DNA of 64,000 nt from RBG-13-51-18 sp050014095. GTDB taxonomy: Bacteria; Chloroflexota; Dehalococcoidia; Dehalococcoidales; RBG-16-60-22. Location: positions 124,001 through 188,000 of the forward strand of contig JBEKDZ010000001.1 of NCBI GenBank assembly GCA_050014095.1, read 5' to 3'. Shown here piece by piece: positions 33,546 to 40,756 of the stretch; positions within the stretch are counted from its first letter, which is position 1, and each line of letters begins with the position of its first letter. The notes beneath the pieces were generated by a model. That model ran no database searches. It saw nothing but the letters and a program-made list of their open reading frames with translations, and was not told the DNA's origin. The position numbers were made by a program, and so were the translations under genes.

Positions 33546-33625
33546 CATAGGTAGTTATTACCAGTATCGCTTGCCCTTGACGAAGCTGTCAAGTCCCGAC
33601 TTCTTGTATTTTTATATCTCTTAAA

Positions 33626-34012
33626 TTATTCCTCTCCCTTGACGGGAGAGGCTAGGTGAGGGTGAACTCTTTGTTTTAGAATTTCTGTAATAGTATATAA
33701 CACTCCCTCTGTGTTTTGTAGAACATCATTATTCCAGAATCTTAAAACCCGATAACCCTTTTGCTCTAACAAGCGAGTCCTTTGCTCGTCTCGCTCTTTA
33801 TTAGGTGTTTCGTTATGTTGACCGCCATCAATTTCAATAATCACCTTTTTCTCAAAACAAACAAAATCAGCGATATAATCTCCAACCTGTTGCTGCCGGC
33901 GGAACTTAGCTCCTTCCAGTTGCCTGTTACATATTTTATACCAAATGACCGTTTCGGCTTCGGTCTGCCTTGCTCGTAGCCCTTTGGCCAAGTTTGTTAG
34001 GGCATTTTTCAT
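33626..34012 (-). CDS. DUF559 endonuclease-like protein
   Basis: 128 residues. TEAETVIWYKICNRQLEGAKFRRQQQVGDYIADFVCFEKKVIIEIDGGQHN is the Vsr-like DUF559 fold, with the active-site D in GDYIADF, E in IIEIDGGQH and downstream R.LRFWNNDVL. The protein ends HPHLASPVKGEE, and these codons lie within a CTCTCCC-type palindrome; another such element lies just upstream of the start. A PD-(D/E)XK single-domain nuclease of unknown role. Nested placement in a repeat is the same pattern as the GIY-YIG gene. Confidence 0.85.
   Translation of the reverse strand: MKNALTNLAKGLRARQTEAETVIWYKICNRQLEGAKFRRQQQVGDYIADFVCFEKKVIIEIDGGQHNETPNKERDEQRTRLLEQKGYRVLRFWNNDVLQNTEGVLYTITEILKQRVHPHLASPVKGEE
33632..33670. 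repeat. CTCTCCC repeat forming the 3' end of the DUF559 gene
   Basis: CCTCTCCCTTGACGGGAGAG followed by GCTAGGTGAGGGTGAA. The palindrome overlaps the last codons and the stop of the nuclease gene. Confidence 0.85.
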
Positions 34013-34019
34013 TTTATTT

Positions 34020-34066
34020 TACCCCCTCACCTTAATCCTCTCCCGCGGTGGGGAGAGGAGACGGGA
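34020..34066. repeat. CTCTCCC repeat upstream of the DUF559 gene
   Basis: TACCCCCTCACCTTAATCCT, then CTCCCGCGGTGGGGAG with flanking AGGAGACGG. It begins 8 bases upstream of the DUF559 start codon, in inverted orientation relative to the other flank. Confidence 0.85.
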
Positions 34067-34115
34067 AAAGGGATTTATCCACCTTGAGTAATCTTATCTT
34101 CATACGTTTCAAGTT

Positions 34116-34532
34116 TTAACCAAGTACGCCTATAGTATAAAGTTTTTCTACATTTAAGTCGCAATGAATAATTTCAATCCGATGCGGAAAAGGACATCCT
34201 TGCCATCGCTTTAATAATTTCGATGCCATTTCTTGATCAGTAAGAATCATGACCCGGTGTGCTTCACCTGACCAAAGAGTTAACCATAACAATTCTGTGG
34301 AGGCTCTGTCTTGTCCTCCTGTATTATTTGACCCACTCTTATTCTTCCATGGACTAGTTGTTATTCCACCAATGAACTTATCGAGCGCAAAAAGGTCAAA
34401 TTTATGTGTGGAGTTTTTACCTATTGGAAGTTTTGTCTCATTATCCTTTACTTCTACCTGATATTGTTTTTTAAAAAGGTGACGTGCGTCTCTTTCTGCT
34501 TGTCTTTTTTGTGCAATTTCTTCATGAGTCAC
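34116..34532 (-). CDS. Hypothetical protein downstream of lysS, possible nuclease fold
   Basis: About 138 residues from a GTG at 34532, placed 8 bases after GAGGGG; the upstream open frame is the lysS gene read in another frame. N-terminal helix THEEIAQKRQAERDARHLFKKQ, then a mixed alpha/beta part with KFDLFALDKFIGGITTSPW, STELLWLTLWSGEAHRVMILTDQEMA and IEIIHCDLNVEKL. The pattern FDLFA...GGI...K could be a PD-(D/E)XK core, but this is weak. It starts 5 bases after the lysS stop, so it is probably co-transcribed. Confidence 0.6.
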   Translation of the reverse strand: MTHEEIAQKRQAERDARHLFKKQYQVEVKDNETKLPIGKNSTHKFDLFALDKFIGGITTSPWKNKSGSNNTGGQDRASTELLWLTLWSGEAHRVMILTDQEMASKLLKRWQGCPFPHRIEIIHCDLNVEKLYTIGVLG

Positions 34533-34537
34533 AATGT

Positions 34538-36019
34538 TTACCCCTCTTTCTCCCTCAACTGCGGGAACAAAATAACTTCTCTTATCGACTGCTGGTTGGT
34601 CAGCAGCATCACCAGCCGGTCGATGCCGATGCCCAGACCGCCGGTGGGAGGCATGCCGTACTCCAGAGCCGTTAAAAAGTCCTCGTCGATGGTCCATTTC
34701 TCGGCGTCGTTGCCATGCCGCTCCTGCATTTGCTCGATAAACCTCTCTCGCTGCAGCAGGGGGTCGTTAAGCTCGGAATAGGCGTTGCCTAGCTCCAGAC
34801 CGCCGGCATAAGGCTGGAAACGCTCCACCACTCTCTCTTCGCCGGGTTTGTTCTTGGCTAATGGCGACATGGAGACCGGATAATCGCAAACGATGGTCGG
34901 CTGGATGAGCTTCGGCCGAACTGTTTTCAATAACTCATCGACCAGTTTGGGCCAGCTCTTTTTAGGGTCGACCTCAATTTTTTTTGAACGCATTTTTTCA
35001 CGCAGCCCATCAGCGGTGGGATAAACCACGAAGTCGATACTTGTATATTCTTTAATAACGTCCCGCAGGGTAACGTGACGCCAGGGAGGTGTTAACTTGA
35101 TAGAATTTTCGCCATATTTGATCTTCGTCACACCCAGCACCTGCTGCGCTACGAATGGCACCATTTCCTCTACCATCTTCATCACGTCCATATAGTCGGC
35201 ATAAGCCTCGTAGCTTTCCAGCATAGTGAACTCCGGGTGATGTTCTGTATCAAAGCCCTCGTTGCGGAAATCCCGCCCTATCTCGTAGACTTTATCAAAT
35301 CCGCCGATGATTAATCTTTTAAGATGCAGCTCGGTAGCGATACGCAGGTATAAGTCCCGGTCGAGCGCGTTATGGTGGGTGATGAAGGGGGCAGCTAATG
35401 CGCCGCCCGCCGCCGATTGCAGCACCGGCGTTTCTACCTCGATAAAGCCATGCTCGTCGAGGAACTGGCGTACGGCAGTGATAATTTTACTCCGCGTCTT
35501 TAAGACATCCTTGACCTCCACATTGGCAATAAGGTCGACATAGCGCTGACGGTAGCGTAGCTCGACATCGCTCAAGCCATGCCATTTTTCCGGCAACGGC
35601 CGTAGCGATTTCGAAAGCAGAATAAAGTCAGTAACGGAGATTGTTGGTTCGCCGGTGCGGGTGCGTAGTAATGTGCCTTCTACCCCTAAAATATCGCCGA
35701 TATCCAAATCTTTAAAGAGATCCTGCTTGTCTGTTTTATAATTAGCCGTTTGGAATAAAAGCTGTATCTTGCCGGAGCCATCGCGGATATCGACAAAAGA
35801 GGCTTTGCCCATTTTCCTCACCGCCATAATCCTCCCCGCCACGCTAACTGACTTTGATTTTGCCTGGGGCTTTTTTTCCTGCTCTTCCAGCTTTTTTATA
35901 GCCTCCTGCGCCGTGTGCGTTTGCTCGAAGCGGTTAGGATAGGGGTTTATACCGCTGGTGCGGAGTCGCTCCAGCTTTTGTTTTCTCTGCTCGTTAATAT
36001 CATCTAATCTTGATGGCAT
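34538..36019 (-). CDS. lysS: Lysyl-tRNA synthetase (class II)
   Basis: 493 residues. OB-fold anticodon-binding domain (about 60-150; VAGRIMAVRKMGKASFVDIRDGSGKIQLL), class II motif 1 region, motif 2 FRNEGFDTEHHPEFTMLESYEAYADY, and motif 3 GMPPTGGLGIGIDRLVMLLTNQQSIREVILFP. Complete. The leader upstream contains a repeat element. Confidence 0.96.
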   Translation of the reverse strand: MPSRLDDINEQRKQKLERLRTSGINPYPNRFEQTHTAQEAIKKLEEQEKKPQAKSKSVSVAGRIMAVRKMGKASFVDIRDGSGKIQLLFQTANYKTDKQDLFKDLDIGDILGVEGTLLRTRTGEPTISVTDFILLSKSLRPLPEKWHGLSDVELRYRQRYVDLIANVEVKDVLKTRSKIITAVRQFLDEHGFIEVETPVLQSAAGGALAAPFITHHNALDRDLYLRIATELHLKRLIIGGFDKVYEIGRDFRNEGFDTEHHPEFTMLESYEAYADYMDVMKMVEEMVPFVAQQVLGVTKIKYGENSIKLTPPWRHVTLRDVIKEYTSIDFVVYPTADGLREKMRSKKIEVDPKKSWPKLVDELLKTVRPKLIQPTIVCDYPVSMSPLAKNKPGEERVVERFQPYAGGLELGNAYSELNDPLLQRERFIEQMQERHGNDAEKWTIDEDFLTALEYGMPPTGGLGIGIDRLVMLLTNQQSIREVILFPQLREKEG

Positions 36020-36065
36020 ATCTGATACCTACCTGCATAAATCTCATCAGAAGCCGTCTGAAAAC

Positions 36066-36175
36066 GTCATTCTGAGGGAGCGAAGCGACCGTGAGAATCC
36101 CAGATTCGGATATACTTGAAGCTATGAACCTCCCCCAACCGAGATCCTTCACTTCGTTCAGGATGACAATTCAAG
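36066..36175. repeat. GTCATTCTGAGG-type inverted element
   Basis: Left end CGTCATTCTGAGGGAGCGAA, right end CACTTCGTTCAGGATGACAA, with GAGAATCCCAGAT and GAGATCC inside. Imperfect terminal inverted repeats over about 110 bases. Same outer GTCATT/AATGAC-like signature as the other elements. Confidence 0.7.
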
Positions 36176-36309
36176 ATTTTCGGACAGTTTCGTTCAAAAT
36201 CATTATAAGTTATCTGCGCATGATGGTAAAGGGCAAGCTGACATCCGGCTGCTCACGGGAGCATTTTTGTAACAATTGCCAATTTTGAGAAATTTATCGC
36301 TTTTGCCAC

Positions 36310-36338
36310 TTGACACAATTGTTTATTTCCTATATGAT
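36310..36338 (+). promoter_or_regulatory. Near-consensus promoter of the 36381 gene
   Basis: TTGACA (36310-36315), 17-bp spacer, TATGAT (36333-36338), followed by an AAAGGAGGT ribosome site before the ATG at 36381. One of the strongest-looking promoters in the window. Confidence 0.75.
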
Positions 36339-36380
36339 ACCTAGTAATTCTATGTATTTCATTAAAGGAGGTATCATCTA

Positions 36381-36761
36381 ATGCGCGTTCTCGGTATCAT
36401 TGTCCTTATCCTGGGTCTGGTTGGAGTTGTCTTCGGCATCGTCTTTCTTCCCATGGCCAACTCGGCGGAAAATGAAATTACCACCCAGGTAGCCCCGCTT
36501 ACGCTCGATCAGGTAAGCCCCAAATACGATCAGGTCACAGCTGCATTTAATAAACAGATGGCAGCTGAAGAGCCCCAGATACAAGCAGGAAAAGCCTTAC
36601 CTAGCGCCATATATAACTACTATGCCGCACAAAGAGCTTTATTGGGTTTGGCAAAAGCCAATCTGGGCACCGTCACTCTCGTTAGATTCCTTGGCATCGT
36701 TAACATCTGCGTGGGCGTAGGTCTGGCTGCTGCCGGCTTCTACCTATACCGCAAAGCTTAA
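36381..36761 (+). CDS. Small membrane protein with two transmembrane segments
   Basis: 126 residues. TM1 VLGIIVLILGLVGVVFGIVFL (3-23), an external loop of about 70 residues (ITTQVAPLTLDQVSPKYDQV... QIQAGKALPSAIYNYYAAQ), and TM2 FLGIVNICVGVGLAAAGFYLY near the C terminus. No family recognised. It has its own strong promoter and terminator, so it is monocistronic and probably well expressed. Confidence 0.75.
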   Translation: MRVLGIIVLILGLVGVVFGIVFLPMANSAENEITTQVAPLTLDQVSPKYDQVTAAFNKQMAAEEPQIQAGKALPSAIYNYYAAQRALLGLAKANLGTVTLVRFLGIVNICVGVGLAAAGFYLYRKA

Positions 36762-36800
36762 AAACACACTAAGAAAATAAACAATAGAATAGCGTCATAT

Positions 36801-36853
36801 ACGCCTCACCGACGTAATAACTACAACTTACCTCCGTCGGTGAGGCGTTTTAC
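36801..36853 (+). terminator. Terminator with 14-bp perfect stem
   Basis: ACGCCTCACCGACG (36801-36814) pairs with CGTCGGTGAGGCGT (36835-36848), followed by TTTA. Confidence 0.85.
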
Positions 36854-36924
36854 GACTATATAGCATTTTATTCCACTTCTCTGTATAATACTCTCGAAAT
36901 AATCATTCCAACAGGAGTAAGCCA

Positions 36925-37197
36925 ATGCCAGCTAAACAATATGAAGTCGTCATTAAACTGATATCCAACCAGCACCCTTGCCATTCCGGCCATAAAATCG
37001 GCGACGAATGGGTTTTCGATTATTTTACGCCGGCACACATGTGCGGTATGGCTTATAACACTATCTATCCGGTCGCTCTAGCTTTAAGTATCGGCGGCAC
37101 TTTCCCCTGGCAGGAAGACCCGGACGTTATCAACATCGCTTGCCCGGATGGCGAAGTGCATAACATTTTCGAGCTCCGCCGCCGTGAAAAGAAATAA
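36925..37197 (+). CDS. TIGR04076 family protein (copy 2)
   Basis: 90 residues: KLISNQHPCHSGHKIGDEWVF, HMCGMAYNTIYPVALALSIGGTFPWQEDPDVINIACPDGEVHNIFELRR. Same three cysteine positions as copy 1 at 13571, with about the same length. Monocistronic, ribosome site AACAGGAG. Unknown function. Confidence 0.85.
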   Translation: MPAKQYEVVIKLISNQHPCHSGHKIGDEWVFDYFTPAHMCGMAYNTIYPVALALSIGGTFPWQEDPDVINIACPDGEVHNIFELRRREKK

Positions 37198-37223
37198 GCC
37201 GTTGTAACCCCCTTTTCCCACCC

Positions 37224-37274
37224 CTGGATTCCCGCTCCCGTATCAAGTACGGGACAAGTTTTGCGGGAATGACG
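37224..37274 (-). repeat. GTCATTCCCG palindromic repeat
   Basis: CTGGATTCCCGCTCCCGTAT at the left and GCGGGAATGACG at the right, with inner CCCGTATCAAGTACGGG. Same orientation as the copy at 16438. Confidence 0.85.
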
Positions 37275-37372
37275 CGGGTATTTTTAGTAACTTGCCTCTA
37301 CTGTTAGCTGATAACTATAAACTAATTAATATTAACTTCCCCTCCTCCCGCCTCCCACGTTATAATATTTAT

Positions 37373-38488
37373 ATGCGCCGTTTCACTCCACCTTCGTGGG
37401 TCTCAATCCCGCTCTGTCTGGCGGCGATTAACCTGCTTTCTAACTATGCCGTAGAAACCTCGAATGTCTTCATCGCCCTTTATGCCCAGGAAAAAGGCGC
37501 CTCGAACTTACAGGTAGGTTTTATCGCCGCAGCATCTGGCATTGCTTTTCTGATTTCTTCATTCCTGTTTGGCAGATTATCCGATATTCATGGCAGGATG
37601 AACTATATACGTATCGGACTCGGCTTAACGGCGGTGGCGTATCTCACACAGCTGCTCGCCCAAACGCCAATGACCCTACTGGCCGCTAGAGCTTTTATCG
37701 GGTTCGGACTTGGTATCAACTCATCGGTCATAATGGCTTATACCTATGAAAACCAGCGGCAAATTGGCAGTTTCATCTCTTACGGCGCCCTGGGATGGCT
37801 CATCGGTGCGGTGACGGCACTCATTTTAAAAAACTACGCTTCTTTATTCATCGTCAGCGCTGTCATGGCTTTTTTTGCCTTCCTGATATCTTTTCTCCTC
37901 AAAGAAAAAGCCACGGAACGTATGAAGGTCGCCATGTTCCCGGTAGCGCTGATAAAGGCCGACTACAAGTTATACCTCGCCTTTTTCTTAAGGCAGCTGG
38001 GGGGTAATGCCATCTGGACCATCTGGCCGCTCTATCAGGCCGGCATCGGCGCCACGAAAGTGTGGATAGCCCTCGTAGAAGTGACCAATATGTTAGGACA
38101 AATCGTGTTTATGCGTCTTATCGAGAGATTCAATCCAGCCAGGATGTTCCAGGCAGGCCTTCTTTTTTCGGCTGGCATCTTCATCGCTTACGGCTTAGCC
38201 AACCAGTACTGGCAGCTTATACCCATTCAGTTAGTGCTGGCTTTTGCCTATTCCAGCATGTTTGTCGGCGCGCTAAGCTATCTTTTAAGACGACATCCGG
38301 AGTATGGCACTACCTCCGGCCTGATGAACTCGGTCAATGCGCTCTCCGGCATGTTCGGACCCTTTATCGGGGGCGCTGTCTCTCAAGTCTGGAGCTACGC
38401 TACATTGATGTACGTTGGGGCGGGTATCACTCTCCTCGGCTCGCTGACCGCGCGGGGACTAAAATTACCTAAAACAACGGGAAAGTGA
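37373..38488 (+). CDS. MFS transporter
   Basis: 371 residues from the ATG at 37373 (MRRFTPPSWVSIP); an earlier in-frame start would translate the repeat-adjacent region. Twelve hydrophobic helices are discernible. The MFS motif after TM2 is FLFGRLSDIHGRMNYI. A second half begins about residue 200 (DYKLYLAFFLRQLGGNAIWTIWPLYQAG). Substrate unknown. No neighbouring enzyme suggests one. Confidence 0.85.
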   Translation: MRRFTPPSWVSIPLCLAAINLLSNYAVETSNVFIALYAQEKGASNLQVGFIAAASGIAFLISSFLFGRLSDIHGRMNYIRIGLGLTAVAYLTQLLAQTPMTLLAARAFIGFGLGINSSVIMAYTYENQRQIGSFISYGALGWLIGAVTALILKNYASLFIVSAVMAFFAFLISFLLKEKATERMKVAMFPVALIKADYKLYLAFFLRQLGGNAIWTIWPLYQAGIGATKVWIALVEVTNMLGQIVFMRLIERFNPARMFQAGLLFSAGIFIAYGLANQYWQLIPIQLVLAFAYSSMFVGALSYLLRRHPEYGTTSGLMNSVNALSGMFGPFIGGAVSQVWSYATLMYVGAGITLLGSLTARGLKLPKTTGK

Positions 38489-38529
38489 TAGAATAAACCA
38501 GTAAATTTTTTGCTTCAAGGAGAAAAGAA

Positions 38530-39339
38530 ATGACTGATAAGGGGATTTTTGATCTCTCTGGAAAGGTAGCTCTCGTTACCGGCGCCAGCCGCGGCTTGGG
38601 TAGAGCCTTCGCCGAGGCGATGGCGCAGTTCGGGGCGGATGTGGCTTGCGTGGGACGCGATGAAGCTAAACTGGCGGAAACGCTAAAAATTATCAGTAAA
38701 TACAAGCACCGCGCCATTGTCATCAAAGCCGATGTAACTCAAGAAGACGAAGTGAAAAATATGGTGGCGGAAGCAGTTAAAAAGCTAGGGAAAATCGATA
38801 TCTTTTTCAATAATGCCGGCATCGCCCGACCGCCAACCAGGATACATGAAACACCTACCGAGGACTGGCTCGCGGTTATCAATACCAATTTAACCGGCGC
38901 TTTCCTGGCATTGAAACATGTCCTGGCGCATATGGTGAAGAATAAAAAAGGCTCTATTATCAATATTTCTTCCATCGCCGGGCTGCGTGCCGAGGTGCCA
39001 GAGGTTGGACCCGCCGCCTACGGAGCTGCCAAGGCAGGCGTTATTCTCCTCACCAACATTGCCGCCATGGAATACGCTAAAGACGGCATCCGCGTTAACT
39101 GCATCGCCCCCGGGATGCACAAATCCGAGCTAGGCCGCAATAATCCGGGACCTCGTCCGCCGAATATGCCGGATATGGATAAATATATTAACGCCTACTG
39201 CGCCGCGGAAATCCCCATGGGCCGTATGGCGGAGGCAAGCGAGCTGGCGGGTCTGGCAGTCCTGCTGGCTTCCGATGCCTCCAGCTATATCACCGGCCAG
39301 GTCTTTGTCGAGGACGGCGGCCAGTCTGCTAGATTATAG
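38530..39339 (+). CDS. SDR family oxidoreductase
   Basis: 269 residues. TGASRGLGRAFAEAMA cofactor loop, NNAGIARPP, active site SSIAGLRAEVPEVGPAAYGAAKAG (Ser, YxxxK), C-terminal YITGQVFVEDGGQS. Classical SDR, complete. Separate from the tandem pair at 7244, and in pattern closer to gluconate- or 3-oxoacyl-type dehydrogenases. Ribosome site AAGGAG. Confidence 0.87.
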   Translation: MTDKGIFDLSGKVALVTGASRGLGRAFAEAMAQFGADVACVGRDEAKLAETLKIISKYKHRAIVIKADVTQEDEVKNMVAEAVKKLGKIDIFFNNAGIARPPTRIHETPTEDWLAVINTNLTGAFLALKHVLAHMVKNKKGSIINISSIAGLRAEVPEVGPAAYGAAKAGVILLTNIAAMEYAKDGIRVNCIAPGMHKSELGRNNPGPRPPNMPDMDKYINAYCAAEIPMGRMAEASELAGLAVLLASDASSYITGQVFVEDGGQSARL

Positions 39340-39422
39340 GACCCATGGCTTCTTTGGGAAGACACAGTTAATCAAGATGCCCTTGTTATTGGGGTTGCCG
39401 TAAGGTAAAATCTTAAAGTCTG

Positions 39423-39510
39423 GGAGGGGTGTCCGAGTGGCCTATGGTGACGGTCTTGAAAACCGTTGTCCTTCTTTGAAGGACCGTGGGTTCGAATCCC
39501 ACCCCCTCCG
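39423..39510 (+). tRNA. tRNA-Ser (TGA anticodon)
   Basis: The acceptor GGAGGGG pairs with CCCCTCC (39503-39509). Anticodon loop CTTGAAA gives TGA. A long variable arm (TTGTCCTTCTTTGAAGGACC) and the T arm GTGGGTTCGAATCCCAC are present. CCA is not encoded, unlike the tRNA-Glu gene. Confidence 0.94.
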
Positions 39511-39513
39511 TTT

Positions 39514-39540
39514 ACCCCGAGCGAGCGAAGTCGAGGGGCT
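39514..39540. repeat. CCCCGA...TCGAGGGG palindrome
   Basis: CCCCGAGCGAGCGAAGTCGA followed by GGGGC, just after the tRNA-Ser gene. A short GC-rich hairpin of a generic dispersed type; it could also act as a tRNA transcript terminator. Confidence 0.55.
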
Positions 39541-39594
39541 TATACCTACGCTAAAGCTAAGGCTGGCAAGCCCAATCGATACTGAAATATTGAG

Positions 39595-40032
39595 ATGAAA
39601 AATTTTAGTTTAGACCAATGCATCATTAAGTCCGGTTATGCTAATATGGATTTTGCTAAAGTAACTACGATGCTGTCAAAGGCATATTGGAGCACAGGCA
39701 TAAAAATAGATGAAGTAAAAAAAGGAGCGTCGAACTCCGCTTTAATGATGGGCGTCTTTTTTAATAATGGGCAAATTGGATATGCCAGAGTGATTTCCGA
39801 TAAAACAAGATTTGCCTATATACTTGATGTTTTTGTAGAGGAAAATTACAGAAAAAAGGGTGTCGGGCAATTAATGATAAATGACATCCTTAAAAATAAT
39901 GACTTGAAAAATGTATATCAGTGGTTATTGATAACCAGAGATGCCCATGGTGTTTATAGTAAATCAGGATTTAAACCATTAAGTAATCCAAACAACTGGA
40001 TGGAAATTAAAAAAGAACGACCCGCGAGATGA
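39595..40032 (+). CDS. GNAT family N-acetyltransferase
   Basis: 145 residues. Motif A AYILDVFVEENYRKKGVGQLMINDIL and motif B region ITRDAHGVYSKSGFKPLSNPNNWMEI, of the type found in small GNATs annotated as acting on small molecules or antibiotics. Distinctly AT-rich and Lys/Asn-rich compared with neighbours, suggesting recent acquisition. Ends 7 bases before a second GNAT gene. Confidence 0.82.
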   Translation: MKNFSLDQCIIKSGYANMDFAKVTTMLSKAYWSTGIKIDEVKKGASNSALMMGVFFNNGQIGYARVISDKTRFAYILDVFVEENYRKKGVGQLMINDILKNNDLKNVYQWLLITRDAHGVYSKSGFKPLSNPNNWMEIKKERPAR

Positions 40033-40039
40033 CGCTCAA

Positions 40040-40528
40040 ATGATTACGATAGTAAAACTCAATGAAGACCGCTGGCAGGACTACCGGGACTTACGACTGG
40101 AATCCCTGAAAAACGAGCCGATTGCGTTTTCCAGCTCCTATGAGGAAGAACAACCAACCCCCGAAAATATCTGGCGGGAAAGAATAAAAAATATCTGGTT
40201 TGCCATAGATAATAACAAACCAATCGGTCTGGCTGGTATCTTCCGTAATAATCGACTGAAAACAAATCATGTGTGTGAAATGTACGGCGTATATCTCCGT
40301 AAAGAATACCGCGGACAAGGCATAGGCAAAAAATTAATCGAGACCGTTTTAGCGGAAATCCAAAACCTTAAGGGAATAAAGATAATTAACGTAGGGGTTA
40401 ATCCTACGCAAAAAGCCGCCAAACACCTATACAATCAACATGGTTTTAAAACCGTTGCGCATTTTAAAAACTGGATGTGTGTTAATAGTAAATTCTATGA
40501 CGCATTGATTATGGAAAAGCATCTGTAA
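40040..40528 (+). CDS. GNAT family N-acetyltransferase
   Basis: 162 residues. N-terminal VKLNEDRWQDYRDLRLESLKNEPIAFSSSYEEE is typical of GNATs like those acting on amino groups of antibiotics or proteins. Motif A MYGVYLRKEYRGQGIGKKLIETVLAEI; motif B NPTQKAAKHLYNQHGFKTV. Coupled to the preceding GNAT. Substrate unknown. Confidence 0.85.
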   Translation: MITIVKLNEDRWQDYRDLRLESLKNEPIAFSSSYEEEQPTPENIWRERIKNIWFAIDNNKPIGLAGIFRNNRLKTNHVCEMYGVYLRKEYRGQGIGKKLIETVLAEIQNLKGIKIINVGVNPTQKAAKHLYNQHGFKTVAHFKNWMCVNSKFYDALIMEKHL

Positions 40529-40534
40529 CCCTGT

Positions 40535-40756
40535 ATGATAAAGAGGAAAATCCGTAAAGCCATCACCGGCAGCGTCCTTGTTGACCGTGCCCGCGCGGTT
40601 TACCGCTTTAAGGAATCCGGTCATAAAGGCGCCTATACCATGCTGGATGTCCCGCCGGCGCTGTATAGTCCCCACTCGGGCGAGACGTTAAGGAGCAGAT
40701 ATACTTTATTGGTTATTGGGATTTTCTCCCCTACCAACCCCCTAGTGTTCCAATAA
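40535..40756 (+). CDS. Doubtful 73-codon ORF or gene fragment
   Basis: Starts 6 bases after the GNAT stop, MIKRKIRKAITGSVLVDRARAVYRFKESGHKGAY... The first 50 residues look protein-like, then composition changes and the ORF overlaps the convergent transporter gene by 15 bases. It could be the remnant of a truncated gene. No family recognised. Confidence 0.3.
   Translation: MIKRKIRKAITGSVLVDRARAVYRFKESGHKGAYTMLDVPPALYSPHSGETLRSRYTLLVIGIFSPTNPLVFQ

Noticed and set aside
36091..36288. 65-codon frame upstream of the small membrane protein
   Set aside because: Largely a translation of the GTCATTCTGAGG repeat; no ribosome site.
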